A stretch of 64,000 nucleotides of DNA, taken from assembly GCF_028285715.1 (NCBI RefSeq), contig NZ_JANQOO010000035.1:124001-188000 (forward strand), read 5' to 3'. Numbering within the stretch: position 1 is the stretch's first letter; the number at the start of each line of letters is the position of its first letter. Source of the DNA: Ulvibacterium sp. (lineage in GTDB: Bacteria > Bacteroidota > Bacteroidia > Flavobacteriales > Flavobacteriaceae). The translations under genes were made by a program, and so were the position numbers. The notes beneath the pieces are model-generated. The model did not search any database. It had not been told where the DNA came from and was given only the letters and a program-made list of their open reading frames with translations. This document shows, in pieces, positions 7,674-15,592 of this stretch.

Positions 7674-8729
7674 ATGCCAAAGAAAGTACTCCTCATTGAA
7701 GACGACACCATTCTGAGGGAAAATACCGCAGAGCTTTTAGAACTATCCAGTTATGAGGTAATTACCGCTGCAAATGGGAAAAAGGGCGTAACCATGGCGA
7801 AAAAGCACCTTCCGGATGTTGTCATTTGTGACATCATGATGCCGGAATTGGACGGCTATGGTGTATTGCAGACCTTGTTCAAAGACGATACTACAAAATC
7901 CATTCCCTTCATTTTCCTTTCTGCCAAGACCGAACGCAAGGATATAAGACAAGGAATGGAATTGGGGGCCGATGACTATTTGACCAAACCTTATGAAGAG
8001 GCCGAATTGATCGGGGCAATCGAAAGTAGGTTGGCAAAGGTCGCCATTCTTAGCGAATCTGGAAGAAAAGATGAAACTGATAGTCACTTGTTCGAGGGAG
8101 GCATCCTCGATCTGAACGGGCTTAAAAATTATATTTATGATGAAGGTGAAGAGTTTTTTCACCCCACCGGTGACGCAATCTACAGTGAAGGAAACCATTC
8201 CAACTGGGTCTTTTTGGTCATTTCGGGCATTGTGAAGACCCATAAATTGGATGAGCATGGGAAGGAACTTATCACTGGAATCCACAAGCCAGACGACTTT
8301 TTTGGATTTACCTGCTTTACGGACAATATTCCCTATCATGAATATGCCACCGCCATTGAAGACACCAAGATAGCCCGCATCCCAAAACAACGGTTAAAAC
8401 GAATCTTGGAGGAAAACCATAAACTCGCCTTGGAACTGGTTAGATTCTTGGCAGAAAACCTTTTGGATATTAAGGAACAATTGCTGCAAATGGCCTACGG
8501 ATCGGTCCGAAAGAAGACAGCTCACACTATTTTAAAGTTCAACGAAAAACTTCAAAAGGATTACAAGGGAAATATTCATATTTTACGAAGTGACCTTGCC
8601 GGAGTGGCCGGTATGGCTACGGAAACCCTGATTCGTACACTTTCCGATTTTAAAAAAGAGGGTCTTATAGCCATAGAGGATAGAAATATTAGAATATTGG
8701 ATAAGGAGAGACTTTATCACATCTCATAA
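7674..8729 (+). CDS. Response regulator with Crp/Fnr-type output; likely island regulator
   Basis: 351 aa. A receiver domain (1-125) has acidic pocket EDD at 9-11, phosphoacceptor Asp53 in VVICDIMMPELDG, and the conserved Lys in YLTKPY. A Crp-like beta-barrel follows (about 145-260), then a long dimer helix and a winged helix-turn-helix (about 275-345). The barrel lacks the cAMP phosphate cassette (no FGE...RSA; it reads FFGFTCFTD), so cAMP binding is unlikely. The recognition helix has T-E-T-L-I-R, keeping the Glu and Arg that in Crp/Fnr proteins contact the GA/TC core. That fits the TGAY-N4-RTCA sites. It is in an operon with the PAS kinase. Control of the twelve sites is inference. Confidence 0.88.
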   Translation: MPKKVLLIEDDTILRENTAELLELSSYEVITAANGKKGVTMAKKHLPDVVICDIMMPELDGYGVLQTLFKDDTTKSIPFIFLSAKTERKDIRQGMELGADDYLTKPYEEAELIGAIESRLAKVAILSESGRKDETDSHLFEGGILDLNGLKNYIYDEGEEFFHPTGDAIYSEGNHSNWVFLVISGIVKTHKLDEHGKELITGIHKPDDFFGFTCFTDNIPYHEYATAIEDTKIARIPKQRLKRILEENHKLALELVRFLAENLLDIKEQLLQMAYGSVRKKTAHTILKFNEKLQKDYKGNIHILRSDLAGVAGMATETLIRTLSDFKKEGLIAIEDRNIRILDKERLYHIS

Positions 8730-8752
8730 TGACACGGTCTTAACGGACTTCA

Positions 8753-8795
8753 TGATCTATATCATTTTTTGATTGGTCTGGCTAAGTTAGCTTTA
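8753..8795 (+). promoter_or_regulatory. Regulon promoter P8 (operator 8753-8764, -7 at 8788-8795)
   Basis: Operator TGATCTATATCA, with -7-like TAGCTTTA 35 nt from the operator start, 25 nt before the first tandem stress-protein gene. It lies directly behind the regulator gene. Confidence 0.75.
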
Positions 8796-8820
8796 CGGTA
8801 AACTACAAAACGGACCAATC

Positions 8821-9660
8821 ATGTTACAGGTTTTAATGCCCACTGATTTTTCCGAGAATTCATGGAATGCCATCGTATACGGCCTTGAATTACTGAAAAA
8901 ATCCAAATGTACCTTTTACCTTTTGCACATTAATCCCGTACCTCCTTATTCTGGGGCCGCTAGCTCTGTTCGTGTATCCCCGAAACTCATTGAGGATACC
9001 TTATTAAAGGATAGCCAAAAGAACCTACAGATGCTGTTGGACCGCATTCAAAATCGTTTTATCAATCAAGTACACACCTTTGTAACAATTGGGTTGTATG
9101 ATTTTTTTGTGGATAGCATTAAAAGACAAGTGGAGCAAAAAAAAATAGACTTTATAATTATGGGAACCAAAGGAGCTTCTGGCTTAAAAAAGGTGACCGT
9201 TGGAAGTAATACAGGGGATGTTATTACCAAGGTAAAATGTCCCTTGCTTGCCGTACCCGAGAATGCCTCCTATGTAATACCCAAGGAAATTGCTTTTCCC
9301 ACAGATTATCATCTGGGCTATGATTTAAAGGTATTGGATACGCTAATCGGAATGGTGAATACGCATGGATCGGTCTTGCGAATACTTCATATCTCCAGGA
9401 AAGGGGAGCAATTGAACGAGGACCAACTTAAAAACAAGGAGTTCCTAAACGATTATTTAAAGGATGTGGAACACACCTTTCACTCGCTTACGGGCACAAA
9501 GTTAGAAACCGCAGTACAGTGCTTCTCGGAGAGTAGGGATATCGATGTTGTAGCCATGGTAGCCAAAAACTTGAATTTTTTTCAACGCATCTTATTCAAG
9601 CCAAGAATAGAGGAAATTAGCTATCACACGGAAATACCGTTTTTAGTGTTGCATGAATAA
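8821..9660 (+). CDS. Universal stress protein, tandem copy 1
   Basis: 279 aa, two Usp-fold halves. The N-terminal half starts QVLMPTDFSENSWNAI and keeps the nucleotide signature GTKGASGLKKVTVGSN near residues 119-134. The C-terminal half lacks the glycine signature and ends with a motif shared by all five tandem copies (aromatic residue, x-R-x-x-x-x-P-R/x, then H-x2-IPFLV). One half probably binds ATP while the other is structural. It is a single-gene unit behind P8; the next copy has its own promoter. Confidence 0.88.
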   Translation: MLQVLMPTDFSENSWNAIVYGLELLKKSKCTFYLLHINPVPPYSGAASSVRVSPKLIEDTLLKDSQKNLQMLLDRIQNRFINQVHTFVTIGLYDFFVDSIKRQVEQKKIDFIIMGTKGASGLKKVTVGSNTGDVITKVKCPLLAVPENASYVIPKEIAFPTDYHLGYDLKVLDTLIGMVNTHGSVLRILHISRKGEQLNEDQLKNKEFLNDYLKDVEHTFHSLTGTKLETAVQCFSESRDIDVVAMVAKNLNFFQRILFKPRIEEISYHTEIPFLVLHE

Positions 9661-9682
9661 CGGGCTTTTGGGTATTCCAAAC

Positions 9683-9725
9683 TGACCAAAATCATGGTTT
9701 TTGGATGTTGGCAAATTTAATTTTG
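9683..9725 (+). promoter_or_regulatory. Regulon promoter P9 (operator 9683-9694, -7 at 9718-9725)
   Basis: Operator TGACCAAAATCA, with a perfect TAnnTTTG element (TAATTTTG) 35 nt from the operator start, 16 nt before the ATG at 9742. It should drive three stress-protein genes (9742-12356). Confidence 0.78.
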
Positions 9726-9741
9726 TCAACAAACGGTTATT

Positions 9742-10587
9742 ATGAGAAAGATTTTGGTTCCTACGGATTTTTCGGAAAATGCATTCAATGCACTTAAATA
9801 TGCCTGTAGTGTCTTTAAGTACGAAAGAAGCGAAATTTTCATCGTACATGCCTATGCGGACGAAGTATATGAAAAGGAGACCTCAATAAAGCGAAGTTTT
9901 TTGCAGAAATTGAAGGAAACGACCCTAAAGAACTCCGAAATACATTTAAACAATATCCTCATAAAGATAAAGACCCATTTTCCAAACCCTAAGCATAGCT
10001 ATACGACTGTCTCCGCCTTCGGTTCCTTAACCGACGAGGTCAATGACCTTGTGAACAGGGAAAACATGGATATCGTGGTTATGGGGACACGAGGGGAGAC
10101 CAATGATCGTAAAGTCAACTTTGGTACAAATACGTTGCAGGTACTCAAATATGTCAATTGTCCAGTTCTTGCCATTCCGGAGGGATATGAGTACCAGGCA
10201 CCCAAGGAAGTACTGTTTCCCACGGACTACATGGTTCCTTATAAAAGAAGGGAGCTTAAGTTGTTATGTGAAATTACCGGTTCCTTCAGGTCTAACATAC
10301 ACCTGTTATATATAAATCCGGTTAAAAAGCTATCGCTTCGCCAAGAGGACAATCAGCAATTTCTTAAGGGATGTCTTTCTAAGGCCAAGTTGATGTTTGA
10401 TACCGTTTCCGAAAAGGACAAGACCATGGCCATTACAAAATACATAGTACGTAAGGATATAGATATGCTGGTACTGGTCAATTCCAGACACTCTTATCTG
10501 GAGGATATGCTATACCAATCCACTATAGATAGAATAGGGTTGCATATAAAGATTCCGTTTATGGTGATGCAAAATCTATTTAGGTAG
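9742..10587 (+). CDS. Universal stress protein, tandem copy 2
   Basis: 281 aa. The N-terminal Usp domain starts KILVPTDFSENAFNALKYA and carries GTRGETNDRKVNFGTN (about 114-129). The second half has no signature; it ends DMLYQSTIDRIGLHIKIPF, the tandem-copy C-terminal motif. It is first of three genes in a row (gaps of 79 nt and 1 nt), all reading from promoter P9. Function is as for the family: an ATP-binding stress protein of unknown target. Confidence 0.88.
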   Translation: MRKILVPTDFSENAFNALKYACSVFKYERSEIFIVHAYADEVYEKETSIKRSFLQKLKETTLKNSEIHLNNILIKIKTHFPNPKHSYTTVSAFGSLTDEVNDLVNRENMDIVVMGTRGETNDRKVNFGTNTLQVLKYVNCPVLAIPEGYEYQAPKEVLFPTDYMVPYKRRELKLLCEITGSFRSNIHLLYINPVKKLSLRQEDNQQFLKGCLSKAKLMFDTVSEKDKTMAITKYIVRKDIDMLVLVNSRHSYLEDMLYQSTIDRIGLHIKIPFMVMQNLFR

Positions 10588-10666
10588 CCCTTCATCACAT
10601 AAGGATATGAAGACATGTTCGTTAAAAAGCGGAACCCTAGAATTTGAATATTTAAAGAATACTACT

Positions 10667-11515
10667 ATGAAACGAATTATATTGCCAACGGATTTTTCGG
10701 AAAATGCATACAATGCCATACAATACGCGCTTAATTTATTTCGGGAAAAGGAATGTGCCTTTTATTTATTGCACACTTACACGCCAGCAATTTATCATTC
10801 TGAATATATGTTGCATAGCCCGGGCCAGATAGGTCTAGGTGATTTGTACCAAACCGATACCGTAGCTCAGTTAGAGGAATTAAGGCATCGTATCACGAAG
10901 GAGTTTAAAAACCCGAAACACACCTTTTTTCTACATTCTGCCTTTAATACCTTGGTCGATGAGATTTCAGATACTATTGAGAAAGAAAAAGCCGATTTGG
11001 TCATTATGGGGACACAAGGTGCAACAGGGGCCAAGGAAATTCTAATTGGCACCAATTCGGTGCATGTAATCAAGAAGGCAACATGCCCCGTAATCCTTGT
11101 ACCTGCCAGCTTTGCATATGAAAAGCCAAAAGAGATTTTGTTCCCTACCGATTATGAAGTGGATTATAGGTCCGCACAATTACAAGAGCTTTTGGAAATA
11201 GCCAAAAACCATGCAAGTAAAATTGAAGTGCTCCATGTATCTCAAGGTCTGGATTTGAATGAGGAACAACTGAACAATAAGAAAAAACTAGATACCTTTT
11301 TAGACGATGTTGCTCATCTGTTCCATGACCTGCCGCAACAACAGATAATAACTGCTATCAATAATTTTCAACTTAAGAAGAGGAAAAATCTTTTAGTGAT
11401 GATTCAGAATAAGCACACTTTTTTGGAGCGTTTGTTCATTGAACCCGTCATCAAAAAAATTAGTTTTCATGTTACCATTCCGTTTATGGTAATACCACCC
11501 TACAAAAAAATATAA
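10667..11515 (+). CDS. Universal stress protein, tandem copy 3
   Basis: 282 aa from the ATG at 10667. The frame is open from 10607, but the family N-terminus (MKRIILPTDFSENAYNA) begins at 10667, so the 20 upstream codons are left out. The nucleotide signature is GTQGATGAKEILIGTN. The C-terminal half lacks the signature and ends with RLFIEPVIKKISFHVTIPF. No operator lies in the 79-nt gap before it, so it is probably cotranscribed from P9. The next copy begins 1 nt after its stop. Confidence 0.87.
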   Translation: MKRIILPTDFSENAYNAIQYALNLFREKECAFYLLHTYTPAIYHSEYMLHSPGQIGLGDLYQTDTVAQLEELRHRITKEFKNPKHTFFLHSAFNTLVDEISDTIEKEKADLVIMGTQGATGAKEILIGTNSVHVIKKATCPVILVPASFAYEKPKEILFPTDYEVDYRSAQLQELLEIAKNHASKIEVLHVSQGLDLNEEQLNNKKKLDTFLDDVAHLFHDLPQQQIITAINNFQLKKRKNLLVMIQNKHTFLERLFIEPVIKKISFHVTIPFMVIPPYKKI

Positions 11516-11516
11516 A

Positions 11517-12356
11517 ATGAGAAATATCCTCGTACTTACCGATTTTTCGGATAATGCATACAATGCACTGTTTTATGTCTCCAAGCTTTTTAGCCAACGG
11601 GAATGCAATTTCTTTCTCTTGAATGCGTATAAGGAAAAAACATCTCCAGCGGACATACTTTTAAATGGAGGAGAGGAAGTAGTGACCATGGCCAAAGGAA
11701 AATCCAAGGAAGGTTTGGAAAATACATTTCATAAAATAAACTTGGACAACCCCAACCCAAAACATCTTTACCAAAGGCTCTCCGAAAATATGGATCTCAT
11801 AGCGGCTGCAAAGAAAGCCATAAAGGAGTTCAAAATAGATTTATTGGTTTTGGGAAACAAAGGAACCTCTAGTTTAATTTCTGTTTTTTGGGGTAGTACA
11901 GCTATAAGGGTAATGACTACAATCAAGAATTGTCCCATTTTGGCAGTTCCCGATGAGAAGGAATTTAGGACACCTTCTGAGATAGCCTTTGCCACGAATT
12001 ATAGAAGGTCTTTTGATGCCGCAGTTATGGCACCGGTACGTTTTATGACCTCTATTAGCGGTGGTGCCGTGAGAATAGTTCACATAAACGAGGAGAAACG
12101 CCTAAGCAAGTTTCAGGAATCAAATCTGAATACGCTGATAACCTATTTAAAACCTTTGGAGCATACCGTGCATTGGATGCCCAATTTTACGAGCAAAACA
12201 AAGGCCATACAGGTGTTTTTGGGCGAATTGGACATTGGAATGTTGGCCATGGTCAATTATGAACATAGCTTTTTGGAGTTTCTATTACGGGAACCGGTCA
12301 TTCCAAAAATGACGTTCCACATTACCATTCCGTTTTTGGTTATACCAGGGGACTGA
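11517..12356 (+). CDS. Universal stress protein, tandem copy 4
   Basis: 279 aa. N-terminus NILVLTDFSDNAYNALFYV; the signature is slightly divergent (GNKGTSSLISVFWGST). The C-terminal half ends FLLREPVIPKMTFHITIPF. The start is 1 nt behind the stop of copy 3, so translation is probably coupled. Its TGA stop codon (12354-12356) forms the first half-site of operator P10, so the gene's end and the next promoter overlap. Confidence 0.86.
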   Translation: MRNILVLTDFSDNAYNALFYVSKLFSQRECNFFLLNAYKEKTSPADILLNGGEEVVTMAKGKSKEGLENTFHKINLDNPNPKHLYQRLSENMDLIAAAKKAIKEFKIDLLVLGNKGTSSLISVFWGSTAIRVMTTIKNCPILAVPDEKEFRTPSEIAFATNYRRSFDAAVMAPVRFMTSISGGAVRIVHINEEKRLSKFQESNLNTLITYLKPLEHTVHWMPNFTSKTKAIQVFLGELDIGMLAMVNYEHSFLEFLLREPVIPKMTFHITIPFLVIPGD

Positions 12357-12396
12357 TCCTAATCATAGGAGGTTCCCCGTCCTGGTCCTAATTTTA
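12354..12396 (+). promoter_or_regulatory. Regulon promoter P10 (operator 12354-12365, -7 at 12389-12396)
   Basis: Operator TGATCCTAATCA, with -7-like TAATTTTA 35 nt from the operator start. The TGA of the first half-site is the stop codon of stress-protein copy 4. The -7 element ends 22 nt before the next start at 12419. Confidence 0.72.
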
Positions 12397-12418
12397 TGGA
12401 AATACTAAAAATGGTGCT

Positions 12419-13267
12419 ATGGACAAAAGAATTTTACTCCCAACGGATTTTTCCAAAAATGCCTTGAACGCTATTCGGTATGCCTTAAACTTATATAAGG
12501 ACCAGCGCTGTGATATTTATTTTTTGAATACCTATCAGATACATGGATATTCCATCGACAGTATGATGGTTCCTGAACCTGGGGAAAAGTTTTATGAAGC
12601 TGCAAAGAAAAGGTCCTTGGAAGGGTTTGAGAGATTAGGGGAAATCCTAAAACTACATGGACAAAGTGCAAGGCACACCTATCATACGATATCGACCTAC
12701 AACTCCCTGCTATATGCCATAAAAAGTACCATCGCCAAAGAAGACATAGATATTGTGGTCATGGGAACAAAAGGGGCTACAGGCTCCAGCACTATTTTAT
12801 TTGGGACCAATACGGTGGATACAATGCAGAAAGTTACGGAATGCCCCGTAATAGCTGTGCCGGAACATGTTGTATTTACCACACCGAAAGAAATAATTTT
12901 TCCTACGGACTATACCACTGGGTTTAAGCGTAAGGAAATACGTTATCTTAAGGAGATTTCTAAGCTACATGGTTCCTTCATCAGAGTTCTGCATATTAAG
13001 GAAGCCCCAGAGCTCAGTAGAACTCAAGAGAGCAATAAAACTTTATTGGAAGCCATATTGGAAGACGTAAACCACAGTTTTCATATGCTTGGTAACATTA
13101 AGGTACACAAGGGTATAGCCGCCTTTGTGGAAAGTAGGGGGAGTGATATGATTGCTTTTGTCAACAGAAAACATAGTTTTTTTGGAAATATGTTCTCAAA
13201 ACCCTTGGTAAAACAGTTAGGTTACCACTCCCGTATTCCGGTTCTGGTTTTGAACGATTATTCATGA
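12419..13267 (+). CDS. Universal stress protein, tandem copy 5
   Basis: 282 aa. N-terminus RILLPTDFSKNALNAIRYA, signature GTKGATGSSTILFGTN near 114-129. The degenerate C-terminal half ends NMFSKPLVKQLGYHSRIPV. It has its own promoter P10. The 127-nt gap that follows has no operator, so the eRF1-like gene at 13395 and family member C are probably on the same transcript. Confidence 0.87.
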   Translation: MDKRILLPTDFSKNALNAIRYALNLYKDQRCDIYFLNTYQIHGYSIDSMMVPEPGEKFYEAAKKRSLEGFERLGEILKLHGQSARHTYHTISTYNSLLYAIKSTIAKEDIDIVVMGTKGATGSSTILFGTNTVDTMQKVTECPVIAVPEHVVFTTPKEIIFPTDYTTGFKRKEIRYLKEISKLHGSFIRVLHIKEAPELSRTQESNKTLLEAILEDVNHSFHMLGNIKVHKGIAAFVESRGSDMIAFVNRKHSFFGNMFSKPLVKQLGYHSRIPVLVLNDYS

Positions 13268-13394
13268 AACGAGTGCGACAAGTCCGAACCATCCTTAGCT
13301 TTTACTTCGAGAAAGTTGTGCCGTATTGGTTCAATGGCACGTTCGGCCAGTTAATGGAACTGGTGCTATTGATTAAAAAAAAGAAATGTAACAA

Positions 13395-13808
13395 ATGAAA
13401 AATATCGGAATTTGGATAGATAAGGAAAAGGCGCATATTGTGGTGTGCACGGAAAAGGGAGAAAAATTGAACACGCTTCAATCCAATGTGGAGTTTTATA
13501 ATCCTAAAGGAGGCTCGCGTTCCAAGACGCGTTGGGGCCCTCAAGACGTGGTGCAGGATAGTAAATATTTGGAAAGGGAAAAACAACAACTTAGGGCCTT
13601 TTTTAAAAATTTGGTCAAAATGGTGAAGGATGCCGATGCCTTGGCCATTTTTGGCCCGGCCGAAACCGGGGAAAAATTTGAAAAGGAGCTTTGGGAAAAG
13701 TATCCTCATTTGGCCCTTAAGGTCAGGACGGTTACCAGGGTAGATAGCATGACAAACAATCAAGTAAAGGCTTTGGTTCGGGATTTTTTTAAAAAGAATG
13801 AGGATTAG
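13395..13808 (+). CDS. Small eRF1/Pelota-like domain protein
   Basis: 137 aa. The opening IGIWIDKEKAHIVVC resembles the first strand-turn of eRF1/Pelota domain 2 and of the short bacterial proteins annotated translational machinery protein. Basic stretches follow (KGGSRSKTRWGPQ, about 38-50), and AIFGPAETGEKFEKELWEKYP and a closing helix complete an alpha/beta domain of the right size. Known Pelota-like bacterial proteins include the hibernation factor Balon, which is much longer. A ribosome-linked resting-state role is inferred from that resemblance and from the hpf gene in the same island. Family member C starts 11 nt downstream. Confidence 0.55.
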   Translation: MKNIGIWIDKEKAHIVVCTEKGEKLNTLQSNVEFYNPKGGSRSKTRWGPQDVVQDSKYLEREKQQLRAFFKNLVKMVKDADALAIFGPAETGEKFEKELWEKYPHLALKVRTVTRVDSMTNNQVKALVRDFFKKNED

Positions 13809-13819
13809 ATGGTATCGTT

Positions 13820-14266
13820 GTGAAAATGGAAAAAGCCAAATCCAAATCCGACCTTCTTCGGAATCGTGAAGGAATTGAGGAATTACATAGGTCTTCCCAA
13901 GAATGGAAATCCATGTTACAATTCATAAAGGACGAGATGATTTTTATGAATCGATTGCTGAATTCCTATGTTTTTGAACCGGATACACCGAATCTCTTTG
14001 AACGCTTACAGGACTATTTGAATAGGTTAAAGGAATCAAAACTGAAGAAGAGCGTCATTGAACGCAACATTTTGAATCATGAAAACCACCTAGGGGGAAT
14101 ATTGGAATGCAAAGATGTCGTTTGTGATGAGGAATATTACCGGAAACATCGAGAATTAGAGACCGAGGTGATGAAATTTGTAAACGAATTTCAAGACCTA
14201 AAATCGGAAATCTTTAATTATGCCGGTGGCATTCTCAAAAAGCGTAGACCCAAGACTAAGGAGTAA
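13820..14266 (+). CDS. Helical regulon protein, family member C (unknown function)
   Basis: 148 aa from GTG at 13820; an ATG two codons in (13826) is an equally good start. It carries the family motif near residues 27-49: WKSMLQFIKDEMIFMNRLL then NSY. It has a charged N-terminal extension (EKAKSKSDLLRNREG) that A and B lack, a middle containing ILECKDVVCDEEY, and a basic C-terminus (LKKRRPKTKE). It lies 11 nt behind the eRF1-like gene, so likely the same operon. Function unknown. Confidence 0.75.
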   Translation: MKMEKAKSKSDLLRNREGIEELHRSSQEWKSMLQFIKDEMIFMNRLLNSYVFEPDTPNLFERLQDYLNRLKESKLKKSVIERNILNHENHLGGILECKDVVCDEEYYRKHRELETEVMKFVNEFQDLKSEIFNYAGGILKKRRPKTKE

Positions 14267-14285
14267 AGGTATTGGTGAAAACCTC

Positions 14286-14308
14286 CCCATAAGACCGGGT
14301 TTTATGGG
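14286..14308 (+). terminator. Hairpin behind family member C
   Basis: Arms CCCATAA (14286-14292) and TTATGGG (14302-14308) pair perfectly around a 9-nt loop, 20 nt after the stop codon. There is no T run, so termination is uncertain. Confidence 0.3.
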
Positions 14309-14325
14309 AATTAAGGATGTCTAAC

Positions 14326-14368
14326 TGATTATAATCATTTGAAACCAGACATAATACCAATAACTTAG
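14326..14368 (+). promoter_or_regulatory. Regulon promoter P11 (operator 14326-14337, -7 at 14361-14368)
   Basis: Operator TGATTATAATCA is a perfect 12-bp palindrome. The -7-like TAACTTAG starts 35 nt from the operator start. The nearest start codon at the usual distance is an ATG at 14385, which opens a 30-codon frame rather than the annotated-size gene. Confidence 0.7.
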
Positions 14369-14384
14369 AAGGGCGGAATCAATA

Positions 14385-14477
14385 ATGGGCCTAAAACTGT
14401 TAAGGTTGGATATTCTCTCATTTACAGAGGTGAACGGTACCGTTAAAATCGACCGCCGCATAAAATTTGAATTGTGA
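14385..14477 (+). CDS. Candidate 30-aa upstream peptide
   Basis: The frame ATG 14385 to TGA 14475-14477 encodes 30 residues starting MGLKLLRLDILSF. It begins 16 nt after the -7 element of P11, matching the other regulon genes. Its stop overlaps the GTG start of the next frame in a GTGA arrangement, a usual sign of translational coupling. No family was recognised. It may be a leader peptide or a real small protein; it could also be untranslated leader. Confidence 0.35.
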   Translation: MGLKLLRLDILSFTEVNGTVKIDRRIKFEL

Positions 14478-14923
14478 ACGCACAAATAACATACCGCTAT
14501 ATGAAGTGGATCAGTCCACAGGAAATGCACAAAGTTTCCCTGTCCTGGTTTTCGGAATTAAGCTTTGTACGGGATGAGCAGCTATTTCTTGGTGACTTGT
14601 TGAAGTCTTATACCTTACAATTCAGCGATCTTACTATATTTGATGAGAGTAGGAGAGTGATTGGGGCAATTTCCAAAGCTAAAAAAGAAGTTGTCGTTTT
14701 ACTTAAGAAAGTGCAGGCACATTACAACCAACTGGAAATAATGGTAGATGATATAGACCAACCCAAGATGGAAAAGGCCTATAGGGATACGTATTGGGAT
14801 TTGCTTATCGAAATAGAAGGTTATCTGCACGAATACAGAAACCTAAAAAGTAGGTTATTTCGGCTCATTGCCAAAGTGATGAAAAAAGATAGGGGCCAGC
14901 GGCTATTAACTAAACCGAAATAA
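14474..14923 (+). CDS. Helical regulon protein, family member D (unknown function)
   Basis: 149 aa from the GTG at 14474, or 140 from the ATG at 14501 (MKWISPQEMHK). The family motif near residues 25-47 reads WFSELSFVRDEQLFLGDLL then KSY. Helical throughout, with a basic tail (KVMKKDRGQRLLTKPK). The GTG overlaps the stop of the preceding 30-codon frame. The stop at 14921-14923 directly abuts the lipoprotein frame. With C it forms the more divergent pair of the family. Function unknown. Confidence 0.72.
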   Translation: MNAQITYRYMKWISPQEMHKVSLSWFSELSFVRDEQLFLGDLLKSYTLQFSDLTIFDESRRVIGAISKAKKEVVVLLKKVQAHYNQLEIMVDDIDQPKMEKAYRDTYWDLLIEIEGYLHEYRNLKSRLFRLIAKVMKKDRGQRLLTKPK

Positions 14924-14935
14924 ATGGAACAAGTG

Positions 14936-15592
14936 ATGAAAAAGACATTGCTGCTTCTTTTGTTGGTATTGACCGGCTGTTCTACAACACAATTGGTCAA
15001 TAATTGGAAAAATCCTGAAACTGCGCTGTTTCATGCCAATAAAGTACTTATTGTGGGGATGGCCCCCAGTGAGGAGGCCAGAGTGGCTTTTGAGAGCAAG
15101 ATGCAGAAAGAGTTTGAAAAAAGGGGAGTGGAATCCGTTCAAAGTTTGGATTTATTTGACGTGGAATTTACAGCATCGGCACGATCGGACGAAGAAATTC
15201 TGAGGGTGGAACAACAATTGCTCGATAAGGATTTTGATGCCATACTTTTCAACAAAGTGGTAGGTTCCCAAGATAAGGAGACCTTTAGAAGAAAGATAAA
15301 AGGTATGAATCAGCTTTTCCAGACTTTTTCGGATGATTACAAAGGCCATCAGGATATTTATTACGATGAGGATTACTATGATGGATTTACCGTATACCAT
15401 GCCGAAACATCGCTGTTTTGCATCTGTGTTGACAAGGAAATGGAACTAATTTGGAGGGGAGCCATAGATATAACCGATCCCAGCAATATAGAAAAGACTA
15501 TTGATGATTACATAAAGTTGGTGGTTCTGGCCATGGAGGAGCAGGATCTTATTTTTTATAAAGATTTGAATGATGAAGCTAGTGCTCTCTAA
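14936..15592 (+). CDS. Lipoprotein of unknown function
   Basis: 218 aa from the ATG at 14936; an in-frame ATG at 14924 abuts the upstream stop but would place four extra residues before the signal peptide. Signal: MKKTLLLLLLVLTGCSTTQ with a lipobox and Cys at residue 14. The mature part opens LVNNWKNPE, seen in small envelope lipoproteins of the DUF4136 kind, then an alpha/beta region (KVLIVGMAPSEEARVAFESK) and an acidic Asp/Tyr-rich stretch near 138-147. It should be lipid-anchored in the envelope. It is last in the P11 operon, the only clearly exported product of the island. Confidence 0.75.
   Translation: MKKTLLLLLLVLTGCSTTQLVNNWKNPETALFHANKVLIVGMAPSEEARVAFESKMQKEFEKRGVESVQSLDLFDVEFTASARSDEEILRVEQQLLDKDFDAILFNKVVGSQDKETFRRKIKGMNQLFQTFSDDYKGHQDIYYDEDYYDGFTVYHAETSLFCICVDKEMELIWRGAIDITDPSNIEKTIDDYIKLVVLAMEEQDLIFYKDLNDEASAL

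Noticed and set aside
7743-8390. 215-codon frame opposite the response regulator
   Set aside because: Shadow of the strong receiver-Crp gene; no family motifs and no promoter.
8090-8460. cAMP binding by the receiver-Crp regulator
   Set aside because: The barrel lacks the Glu and Arg of the phosphate-binding cassette; the idea of cAMP control of the island through this protein was dropped.
13302-13763. 153-codon frame opposite the eRF1-like gene
   Set aside because: Low-complexity Phe/Leu-rich shadow; the plus-strand gene has the better start and operon context.
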